A stretch of 64,000 bases of DNA from Romanomermis culicivorax (taxonomy: Eukaryota; Nematoda; Enoplea; Mermithida; Mermithidae): positions 248,001 through 312,000 of the forward strand of contig CAWUHX010000036.1 of NCBI GenBank assembly GCA_963922205.1, read 5' to 3'. A model generated the notes under the pieces. That model did no database searches and was not told where the DNA came from. It saw only the letters and a list, made by a program, of their open reading frames with translations. Position numbers and translations under genes: made by a program. Shown in pieces: positions 1 through 11,200 of this stretch. Position 1 is the first letter of the stretch, and the number at the start of each line of letters is the position of its first letter.

Positions 1-547
1 TTTTGAAAGACGTTTTTGGGTTGGTCTCAAGGAGATCTACAGATCAATGCCCAGTTTGCCGCATTTTGGAACAAAAAACTCAAATACCCAGAAAAATGGT
101 TTCCCTAACCGTAAATTTATATGTAAAATATTCAAATATGCGATAAAGAGAATACTAATAATTCCTAATTGCTCAAATTTTATTGTCATTATATCACCAA
201 AAAACTTTTAATGCGATAAAATAGTCATTGAAGTCTCCTCACTGATAAGTATTCACAATAATGTTGCTATTTGTAAAAAATTCCACTTTCAATCAATGAA
301 GAGAAAAGGTGAGATAAATTTATATGCTTCATATCTATAAATGAAGCATAGAAGTAAAAAATACTCCAAAATATCATGTCGATCACTGAACAAAGGGCAT
401 AAGCGTCGCTATGCCTCACCTCCAAGTTTGGATTAATAAGGTTAAAAATAGTTTCTACTAACTACTATTAATTATGTCTAAAAGAACACAAAAACTGATA
501 ATGGACATTGTCGTATAACTCGTTGGACCTTAATCAGCAAAATCAGT

Positions 548-617
548 GCCCGACCAAGATTTACAGCTGATGAGAAAGCAATGATCGTTGCAATATACTC
601 AGAAAAAGGGAGACGAT
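548..617 (+). pseudogene. Possible Myb/SANT-like fragment (Harbinger accessory protein?)
   Basis: A short plus-strand reading (Pro-Arg-Phe-Thr-x-x-Glu-Lys pattern followed by a hydrophobic helix) resembles the beginning of Myb/SANT-like DNA-binding domains that accompany PIF/Harbinger transposases. It is only about 23 codons before a stop. The adjacent HARBI1 fragment makes the reading plausible, but length alone leaves it weak. Confidence 0.2.
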
Positions 618-692
618 AGAGGGAGAATTTTCCTCAACTTGCACAAAGACAAGGAAAAATAAAGCATGAAACGATATATTAACGGCTTTGAA

Positions 693-953
693 CTACTTGT
701 CACCGATTATCATTTGAAATGTCCCACAGGAATAGTATCGTAAAGCAATGCAAACTTGCAAAATCGCAGGAATAGCTCGATTTCTCTGTGTCGGACTTTC
801 AATATCTCCACGACTCAATTCAGTAATGTTCAATATACCTTGATGATTAAAACGAAATCTTTGCATAAGTTTCGTATCAGACAAAGCTAAAGGATCTCGT
901 ATATCTCGAAAAATTCTTTGTCGCCTCAACGCCCTTTGATATTCAAGACCCAA
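693..953 (-). pseudogene. PIF/Harbinger (HARBI1-like) transposase N-terminal fragment
   Basis: The minus-strand frame of about 86 codons has the pattern of the HARBI1 transposase N-terminus: an RRQRIFRD block, 'DPLALSD', 'RFRFNHQGIL', then 'PTQRNRAIPAILQVCIALRYY' followed by 'GTFQ' and 'GD'. In the family this helical region precedes the DDE nuclease domain. Here the frame stops right after the GD motif, so the whole catalytic domain is missing from this frame. No ATG is visible at the 5' end. I read it as a dead fragment of a cut-and-paste DNA transposon that once moved with a 3-bp target duplication. Family assignment is confident; its original extent is not. Confidence 0.7.
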
Positions 954-1740
954 ATTTAAAAAACAGTCCTTTCGATGAAAAATTTTGGTCTAAATACATT
1001 TAGCCCGCTAGGGTAGCAGGCTAAATTTTTGGTCTAAAAGTCGACGAATTTAGACCGACTTTTAGACTTTAGCCTTTTTATGAATACGACCCCAGAATTC
1101 ATAGAACCGGTTTCATAAAAGAGACTTAAGCTCCGAGATGCAGTTTCAGCTGCAGCTCAATTTTGTATATTACATTATTACATTTTCACCACATCCGAGT
1201 TTCCAACCAATTTTCTATTCTGAATTCGAAATTTCGATTTTCACCAGCTGAATTTGCCTACGTGGATTTTTTAATTTTCACTTTCAACACAAAATTCAGT
1301 CATATGATCGGTATCGGTAAACAATTTTTTCGTGCTACTCCATCACGTCCATCAAGCTGACCACGTGACTTTCTGCTTGGCAATGAACATTTTATGGGCG
1401 GAACTCGGGACCAGGAAACTTGTAAACCCTTTTTGTACAATGTTTATTATTTTAATCTTTTTGTTTATTTCATTTTCATTGGCCACGTGGTATGGCAAAC
1501 ATCCGAGATGAGCTTCTGAACTTTGAATCTTAGCGTAATTATGTATGGATGTTTGGCTACCCTGAACAGGGGTCAAAGTCCAGAAACATGGTATAGTCCC
1601 GCAACGTAATAGAAAAACGTGCCTTTTGGACAAACAAAAATCTACCCTGTGAACATAAATCATATCGTTCGGCACGCTTTTTTGAATGTGCGAAATGGAA
1701 ACTCCACCAAGGCCCTCTTTGGCGTATAGTAAAAGAAAAT
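954..1740. other. Non-coding spacer with a possible Harbinger terminus
   Basis: No supported gene. Around 985-1095 the sequence contains repeated and inverted pieces ('ggtctaaa', 'tttagcc', 'ggctaaa') ending in 'atgaatacgacccc', the style of a DNA-transposon end, which fits the HARBI1 fragment to its left. A matching left terminus was not found within 1-690. The rest, to the promoter region at 1.8 kb, shows nothing I can assign. Confidence 0.3.
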
Positions 1741-1851
1741 AAATTTATTCCACTGTATTATACGCTACGTTTTGGCAGAGTATGATGAAACCACGCGGCC
1801 ACATTGCGTTTAGAAAAAGTCCAAAGTCCAAAAGTTCTAGGGGCTCAAGGG

Positions 1852-1887
1852 TATAAATAGTCTTCTTGGCGCCCGACCATTTCATTC
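1852..1887 (+). promoter_or_regulatory. TATA box plus initiator of the glyoxylate-cycle gene
   Basis: A perfect TATAAATA lies at 1852-1859, and a TCATTC initiator-like element follows at 1882-1887, placing its A (1884) 32 nt downstream of the TATA start, the classical spacing. The predicted 5' UTR is about 80 nt and ends at the ATG at 1965. This placement decides the start codon: the in-frame ATG at 1866 would be upstream of the transcription start. Confidence 0.6.
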
Positions 1888-1964
1888 TCTGTGTTTTTGT
1901 TTTCGCGGTCTTTCTTTCTTGTGTAAAGGAAACTCGAAGTGCCCCAGATTTACATAATAATAAT

Positions 1965-2226
1965 ATGGCCAACTCGAAAAGTTTTTACGACATCGTCAAA
2001 TCGGCTCCCAAAGGTCGGTGGGCTGGCATCGTCAGGAATTACGGCGTCGAAGAGGTGGAGAAGCTTCGAGGTTCCGTTCAAGTAGAGCACACTTTAGCCC
2101 TGAGGGGCTCGGTCAAATTGTGGAATTTACTCAAAAACGAACCCTACGTCAATGCGTTGGGTGCTATTACGGGTAATCAGGCAATGCAGATGGTACGCGC
2201 CGGACTCAGGGCTATTTATTTGTCCG
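1965..2226 (+). CDS. icl-1: Exon 1 of fused ICL-MS: lyase N-terminus
   Basis: Starts at the ATG following 'aataataat', and ends phase 1 before GTAAGT. Encodes the conserved 'KSAPKGRW' and 'LRGSV' start of the lyase and '[13 protein letters not shown]' leading into the first barrel strand. The last codon is split G|GA with exon 2. Confidence 0.9.
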
Positions 2227-5200
2227 GTAAGTTGTTAACTGTAGTGGGATGTTTGAGGAATTATGAAGAGGTCTGTCCTTAATCAGATGAATCTTGTACC
2301 TGGATTATCCTCATGTGAAATCAAAGTCCTATTCAGGGATAAAAAATCTTGGGATTTTTGTTGGCAACAATCGGCGAAGGTCGGCGACAGTCGGCGACTC
2401 TATGGAATGAATAGGCGGTTTGCAGAAAGCCCAATTCAGGAGTGGAAAAATCCTAGGATTTTTGTCGCCGACAATCGGCGACTGCACTTCTGAATTGGGC
2501 TTAAAAAGATTGTGACTGCTGAAACTTGTGGCCATTCATCAGGTTGGGCATCAAATTAGAAGATTCGTCCTACCATGCAATAATTCAAAACTAAGTTTTC
2601 TCATGGACAGAAAAACGTGCTTGTTGTGGAACTTTCTGGGACATGGTAGAAAAAAAATTGCCGACTTGATCAGAGCGTCATGAACGTAATTCAGTGATTG
2701 TTGGTTGTGTATTTTGCGAAACGTAGTCAAAAAATTTGGGTTTTCTACAATTTCACCACCACGACAGTTTTCACATATTTGATGTAGATATCAGTCGTGT
2801 CTAGACACGCACGAGAAGAATTTTTTAGCGGGTAGGGTCCTCAGACCTTTCATCGAGGATTGTTGTTGGGGGATGAGTGAACAAAAAACCAAAAAATGCT
2901 CCATGGGCATGTTTGTCATACATAATATGCATAAAAATGATAAAAAAAACTGTCTTCAAAATAGTTCAAGGAAGGGCGTTTGACGATTCTTTCCGGGCCA
3001 GGGGTCGTCCAGGATCTCTGGTAGAAAAGTTTACTCCCTACCCCCTATGTACATGTATGGTCGTGTCTTAGGCTTGGGCTTAGGCTTGGTGTTTATGATG
3101 CAAAAATTAAAAGTTCGTATTGGTAAAATTTTAGAAAACGTCCAAAAAATGCCGAAAAACTTGCGCGTCTGAGAAATTCTGTTTCAGCAGATTGTCTTTT
3201 CATGACCAAAGCGCTCCAATGTTGGCATCAATGGATACATTGTGGTGTCCGTTATGTTGTGTGGTGTCCGAAACTTTTGAGCACAAAAACGGCGACGATT
3301 TGCTTGATGTAGTCTCAAATAGTGCATGACTTTTCCTCTCTTGTGAGAAATAGGCGTACCTTGAACTTCGTCTTCAGATCATTTTTATGTTCCCTCGACG
3401 TCATAGTTCCAAGTTCAGGTATAAAGTTGTCAACATGTACGGATTTTGGACTTCGCCGATATGATAAGGCAGTTTTTTACGTCACAATTCACTTGGAAAA
3501 AGCATTTATCCTAAGCCGGAATTTTTTTGTACTTTGTCCTTGGCAGGCATGTGCGCTTTTTCCAATCCGCAAAAAACACAACACAATGAATATTTATTTT
3601 GCGAGCTAGTTGTACTTTGAACTATGAGCACGTTTCTGCCCTAGAAGATTTAACTGGAAGTTAATTTATTTAGCAAGTTGTTTTTCTTCTCAACCACATA
3701 ATACTATAATACGTATGATGAACAAAGTTAAAAATATTGCATCAATCTCAAGTCTGGTTTGGTAAATAGACTTTGTTGGTGATCTATTTTCCACAATGTC
3801 TAAGGAATGCTACCCCGGGAGAAAATTTATATTTGCCAACACCAGTCGAAATGTTGGAAAAAGTTCGTTCTAGATAACAGGAATCTCTTTGCTATTTTTT
3901 AATCAAAAAAAAACGAAAAATGACCTGATCGTATAATTTTGTTTTCATTGTGGAAAGAATACCAAAACCAAGCTAGTAAAGAATGTGTAGAGACACTGCC
4001 AAGGTTTTCTCCATGTCATGGAAATGGGTACGTTGCTCAGTTTTCAGCAGAAATAATGCCATTTGTTAAAAAAATTGCATATAGTTTGTCTCCTTGAAAT
4101 GCTCTGAAAAGCAAATACCATTTCGTTTGCTGATAAATCATGTGTAACATAGGGCTGGAGATTTGTCAGCATTGACTGAAACTACAGTGAAAGCATCGTG
4201 TAAATGGTTTTGACAACATTACCGACTTTTTGTTATTTTTTCAAGAAACATTATAGAGGAGATTATGGATTGCGCTATACATGAATCCTTTTTGTCGTGG
4301 GTTCTGATAAATATGTGATGCATACTGCAGTCAAAATCTGTTTGGCATCAGGCTTCATGGTGGTTGGGTGGACTCGAAGGCATGCATTGATAACGTTGGT
4401 CTCGTGTATCAGAAGTCGCTCATTTTCCATTTAGTGTGCATTTCTGCTGGGCTCAATGACTTTAAAATATGACGTAATTGTCAATAAGTTTTTGATCAAT
4501 ATTTTTCAATTTGTTGTTGTTGAGATCTGTTCAAATTGAAAATCTGACGGGGGCGGAATCTGTTGGGCGTCAGCCAGAATCCTGCATGAGAACAATAGGA
4601 AGTTTTTATGGCGTCAAAAAAACTGCACCCGTTTTTTGAAACCTTTTCCGTCATCTTGACTATACATTGTTGTCACGGGTCACTGCACAAACTACAAATC
4701 CGTTTGTTACCTCTAGCTTGTTTTTCTTTAAAAAAATAATATGATCCCGTATATTCTTTCAGGATGGCAAGTGGCCGCCGACAACAACTCTTCGGGTTCC
4801 ATGTACCCTGACCAAAGTTTGTACCCTTCAAATTCGGGTCCAGAATTGGTCAAACGGATCAACAAAACTCTGCAAAGAGCCGATCAAATTGAAGTGAGCG
4901 AAAATGCATTGCGCCGCGATTGGTATGTGCCCATCGTGGCCGACGCCGAAGCCGGTTTCGGCGGCCCGTTGAATTGCTTCGAAATTATGAAAGCATACAT
5001 CGAAGCTGGCGCCGCTGGTGAGTGACTTTTACGGGATGTGCTATTGGAATCAGAAAATTTTGACACGTTGTTTGAATAAAAAGTCAATCTATACCGTTTT
5101 TCTCCGAAGAATTATTTAAGTGATGACATTGGAATGATATACTTTGTTTTTTATAAATGCTTCAAAGCTGAAAAATGACAAAAATCAGCATTGACGTGAA

Positions 5201-8200
5201 AATGTTTGCACAAAGCTTAATGAATTTTTAGTCCTATGTGACTTTTGGTTTAGCAAAAAGAAAGATCAATAGTACTTGCTTTCCACATATATAATGTATA
5301 AGCGTTTCAAGAAAAGCAGATTATAGTACTTTCATCTTTGTTATTTTCTGCCCATTACAAATCACACGGAAGTGGAAATTTCTGAGCTTGTAAACGGTTG
5401 TGAGAACTGTACTCACTCTCGTTTTTCAATTTACCAATATTTTATAAAAAACGGATCAGAGGTTCAGCGACGTGTTGATGCACTTGACCATAAAAAAATT
5501 GTTCTGATAGGGGTCTTACCATCAGGAGCAGAAATGAGAAGTAGTACTCGCTTGTAGAACTCATCAACATCAGAAAAATAAACTCATGCTGTGAGTATCT
5601 TTATTACAAGTCAAGTTTTCATTCCAAGATTCAAATGTAGCTATTGGAGAAGAATTTTATAATTAGCATTATTTTCTGACGAATTTCTGTAATTGATAGT
5701 GTCCTAAAACGCAAAAAATTGCCTGTCCTCATTTTTTGTAATTGGGGTGAAAAGTATACGAAAAATGTGTTGAAATCGAATCATTTGTCATTCATGCGGC
5801 AGTTACATACCAAAAATGTTTCCAATGTTTAGAAATGTACGCGAAAGGTCTACGAACCATTAAATTATGGTGTTATAATCAAAGCTTTTTATTGGTGAAA
5901 AATACTACCTATTCTTATGAAACAATTCTAGGGGTTCGATCATGTTAAACTTGATGTTAAGAACTTTTCACGCCTCAGAAATGTTTAACCGATGGTAAAC
6001 CCCTCATGTGTATTGTAAGAGTTTTCGATGCTTACTTGGGTGCAATATTGGTCTTCTGTGAATTTTCCTTTTTCCTTAACTGACATTTATAGTTTTCTAA
6101 ATCTTGTGCCAAGAGCGGAGTAGGGTTCCCTCCTAATAAACTATAGGAAGCTTTAGTGCATAATCTATTCTAAAAATTTTGTATCCTAAGGTATGAGTTT
6201 GGACAGAGTTTTCAATTTTAGTCAATTCTATGTCACAGAAAACAGTGTGGACTACCCATTATTCCATGTATATTAGCACTCATCGGCATGCAAAACCTTC
6301 CCTCAGCTTTTTGAGAAATAATTGACCGAAAGATAAAGGTAGTATAAAATTTCACTAATTGTTTAATGAACCATGTTAAAGGTTCGATAGACCCTGTTTT
6401 GGTCGACTCAAAACGCATAAAATTGAGAATCAATCCATATATCTTTGTAGGAGCTCGGAGTTTTTGAGTTCCCTCAATTAAGTCATCAACAGTTTTTGAG
6501 TAAAATTTCTGCAGTCATTTTTGTCCGGTTTACAAGAATTTTATAAAAAACAGACCATATCGTTATGAAACGCTTGCAAATTTTAAATGGTTAACGAATA
6601 AGTACGTCCATTGGGCCCGTTATTGTAATAGACTGCAACTTTCGTGTTCCTAAGAAGATTATTTGGTTTTACAGGAGTCCACTACGAAGACCAGTTGGCT
6701 TCGGAAAAGAAATGTGGCCATTTGGGTGGCAAAGTCTTAATTCCTACGTCGGCTCACGAACGTAACTTAAATGCCGCTCGATTGGCCGCCGACGTTTGCG
6801 GCGTCCCAATCGTTTTAGTGGCCCGAACGGACGCCGAATCGGCCATGTTGATCACCAGCGACGTAGACGAGCGCGACCACGAATTCATCGACTTTTCGTC
6901 CGGCCGGACCGCCGAAGGTTTCTTCCGCCTTAAACCGAAAACCGGTCTGGCCCACTGCATTAAACGAGGCCTCGGCTACGCTAAGTGTGCCGATTTGCTT
7001 TGGTAGGCGACATTTTGTTATGACAATCAGCAAACGAAAATTGGAGCCCTTTTTATTTTGATTACATTAGGAGTGTTTAGTGTGGAGATCAGGGTCCGGT
7101 TTCACAACATCCTCTCCGGGAAAGAAACTCCATGAGCTTTTCCGATTCAAACTTCGATTTGCTCCATTGGGTGCACGGTTCAAAGATCTATCCAACTGTG
7201 TAAAGAAAGCTAAAGTCCGGCTCTCGGTTCATGTCCGAAGTTAGCAAAAGGAAGTCTCCTTCGTGGATGGGTTGTTTGTGCGAGGTGGGTCCAGAGTAAT
7301 TCAGACGCCCATAATTTATAGTTTGAATAGCCGACTTTCTCACTATTACTCTTTAAGGTGGGAAACGTCGACGCCCGACCTTAAAATGGCCAAAGAATTT
7401 GCCGAAGCCGTACGCAAAGAGTACCCGGACAAAATGATGGCCTACAATTGTTCGCCGTCATTCAATTGGGAACGAAATTTAGGCAAAGAAACGATTGCCA
7501 AATTCCAAAAAGAATTGGGTGCCATGGGCTACAAATACCAGTTCGTCACGTTGGCTGGTTTCCACTCTTTGAACCACAGTATGTTCGATTTAGCCCTGAA
7601 TTATAAACAGTACGGTATGACCGCATACAGCAAACTTCAACAAGCCGAATTCGCGTCGGTCAATCAAGGTAAGTTTTCAGGCTTTCAAGTTTTGGAACAA
7701 ATAGTGATGTATGGTGTGTCCAAAAAACTTACCTACGCAAGATCGTTTTGCGGTTATGTGCTATTTACTGCTCCCTTTCGAACATCTAGAAATTATAAAA
7801 AACTGTTGTTAATCCGTCCGTTTACATTTTACTGACACTATTTCACGACATGTTCACATTAAAATTTTTCGAATGATTTTTTAATGGAGTGAAATTCCAG
7901 TTCTCTTTTTGCACTCGATGATGTAAATGCAATAAATTCCAGGTTATACTGCCGTTAAACATCAGCGCGAAGTTGGCACCAGCTATTTCGACTTGGTGGC
8001 GGTCGCTGCCGCCGGAGGGAAAGTTTCGACCACGGCTTTAAAAGATTCGACCGAAAAAGCTCAATTCGTAGATGAAAAAGAGTTGCAGCAACAGCAGAAA
8101 GCGAGCACTAGCGCTCAAACGGACACTCCAGCAGCCACAGAAATTCCGGTGAGATGGTGATTTTTTGGTAGAAATTGTCTGCTTACTCTGAAATGACAAG

Positions 8201-11200
8201 ATGTTACTGTTTATTCCAATCTTCGTAACATTTCGACACTGAAATTACTGAAAAATGCTTAAATTTTGGCAAGCCATCTTATGCTTGATCTGACGAGTAA
8301 TCATGCCCACTCGTGACACATTCTATACTTTTTTGAAATTTATTTTTTAAATTTGATACTATATTATGAAATTCGCGAAATTTCAAGGCGCACTTTTTGG
8401 AGGCAGTACCAGCATATGAAAGTTCAAATTTTCACGTATCCATTTTTTTGCTCACGTGAGACCCTTCTTACAAATCTTAGTGTAAACTGGCTATAGCTGG
8501 TGTGGTGGAATAATCGGGTTGCTACGATATAGCTGGTGTGGTGGAATAATCGGGTTGCCACGAGCATTTCAATGCAATATAACACCTGCGATTTCATAGT
8601 TTTCTCATGATCTGTCCTCGTTAGTCTCAAATTACGTAAATTCATTGTAGGACAATTTTAGTTCCGATGCAAGTTTTACGATTATAGCGGTTCTAAATAT
8701 TGCAGGACTGCAAATGTCTTCTAGTAAAGTAATTTTTCTGCACAATTTTGTTATTTCTTTTAAGGTCTGACAATTATCATGAGTTTTTGAGTGAATTTTA
8801 CTTCAAACAGAAAAGTTGAAAATTCATCACAGGGAAAGTCAAAACTGCAGAAAGATCTGCATAAGTAACAGAAGGAATAACATACTGTAATCCATTTTTT
8901 TCAGGTAAGATTTCAAACACAAAAAGATGCATAGGCAGTTATTTTTCTTCGAATGCTTGTGAATAATAATAGTGAAACTGTTTTATATTTTCATGATTTT
9001 CTGCTGAAATATATGTCACATGCAACTGAAAATTTGTGAGCATCTTTAACCATTTTTTGAGAAAGTAGCCCTGTATAAACGATTTTCACGACAGTACTAA
9101 TTTCTTCGTCTTCAGATTCGCAAGCATTTTATAAAAAGCGACTACGTTTGAGCTTTTTTTCGCATATTGACCGTAGTGGGGTATTAGTATAGCATGTCTC
9201 TTCATGGGTCAGAAATCGATTGAAAAAATTTTGAATTTAAATTAAAATAGTTTCTGTGGTAAATCGATGTCGTTGATTACGAATATGACATCAGAAATTT
9301 TATGGGAGCAAGTCTTTACGTGTTATTCCGATAAAAGTAATTTCAAAGTTCAATCAAAATTTATTCTTGCACAGCACAGTTTAGTCACATTTTGATCAGA
9401 CTAGGGGGAACTGACGAGATATTTCCGCACACATATCATTAAATGACATCAATGTGCATTATTCTTCCACCAGTGCTCAGCAAGGTGGCCGGGCAAAAGG
9501 TTTGGCGACATGCCGCGCGTCGATCGAACTAACTTTGTTGTGATATGGCCCCAGTGGCATTCAATGTGCTGCGTATTGGCGCCAATTATTGGGTCGACAA
9601 AGTTCTCACTATGGTTCACGCTTTGGTGAACGTAGTTGAAACCAGGCGAGTTGGCTATGTTTCAGTACGCAGCACATTCGTCTGAAACGATCGTTGTTCA
9701 CGGAGCGACATGTGGAGACATGCTATACTAATACCCCGTGGTGGTGCCTACAACTTGAAGTAGAACTGAACGCATGCATTACAGGCATTTCATCCGTAGA
9801 AGCATTTCTCTACTTTCCGATTCTCATTTTAACATAAATGGGTTATAATTAATGATTAAGCGTTTCAAATTTGACTGAAGGCATGATTTTTTCAGCGGAA
9901 TACCCGTTAGCGCGGCCGCTTACTTCTCTTTTTATTTGCACAACTAAAGTCTTCATTAGTGCAGGCCCAACTTTATTAGCGCCGCACCAAAGATACGGTG
10001 ACTGAAGTATCGAACTTTGTGGCGTCATAAGTTTCTCGATTTTCTACAACCTACCATTCCAATGCTCTGGTTGTGGATCACCATCGTCCGTGAGGATAGT
10101 TTTCATATTTTTGGCTCGTCTAGAAAAGTATCATCCTGTGTTGCAAAGTTGTACACATAAGATTTCCTGTCACGTGACATGATCGATTCATCACTCTATT
10201 CATTGCTCTCTTTTCAGGTTCCCGTCGGATCGCCCAAACGCTTAAATGTCACAATGTCGGCCGGCGCCAGCGATCGCAAGTTGCCGCTGTACTTTCAACA
10301 CCGTACGGCTCATACGTTGGCCGGCTTGCGAACCACCATGCCTAGCCAAACGGACGACGAAAGGGTGTTAGACGCAGGGGCCGAATCATTTTTGCTTGAC
10401 TTGCACCGCCGGTTCAATTCCCGCCGGAAGAACCTACTCGACGCTCGCCGCGAACGACAAGCTCGGCTGGACGCCGGCGAGAAGCCGAATTTTTTGAAAG
10501 AAACGGAACAGGTTCGATAAGCTAGACATGTATATTAGCTCGAAGGAGTGAAAGGAAGTTGCCTAATGTTTGATAGGAAATCGGGTGGGATCTACATTTT
10601 GATTGAGTTTTACTATTGTCTAGTTTCAGCCTCCCAAGCTCTACTAAATGTTGAGCGCGTGTTCTTTACTGTAATTTCGTCTCGTGTTTATGTGTACTAT
10701 GCATGTGCTGTTATATATATACATATGTTCTGTTGTTTGTATACGTTTCTTGGACCGTTCCATGTAGATTGGCATGTTTTTTGCTGTATTTTTTAGAAAA
10801 ATTTATCACTTAGCTATCAGTTTTCACAAAAATAAAATTTCAAACAGCCAAATGTGCATGAAATAGCGTTGAACGGTTCGAGAAAGCGTCGCAGGCCTCA
10901 GTCACAAAGCGGCAAAAACCTCTTCGGCTTCCAAGTTTCTACTTCTCATGGAGACAGTTTGCAGCGTAGATGTCTTTTTTGAATTATGCGTACCTGATAA
11001 GCTAAGTTGTTGAGCTATTCACTCAAACCTTTGCACACAACTGCAGTTTCCGAATTTGAATGGGAAAGAAAAAATTGCTCATGCAAATAAGAAAACAAGC
11101 TGCGTACGCGATCAACTAGTTTCTCAGATTTACTGTTGTAGTTAAATTCAGGGCCACCACCGTACACGCACAGCATAGAAATTCTGCTGGGGGTTAGCCA

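Noticed and set aside
1866..1964. ATG at 1866 as the start of the lyase
   Set aside because: It is only 14 nt after the TATA box start, upstream of the expected transcription start; family N-termini align with the ATG at 1965.
3322..3609. 95-codon plus-strand ORF in intron 1
   Set aside because: No domain, AT-rich intronic composition, lies inside the glyoxylate gene intron.
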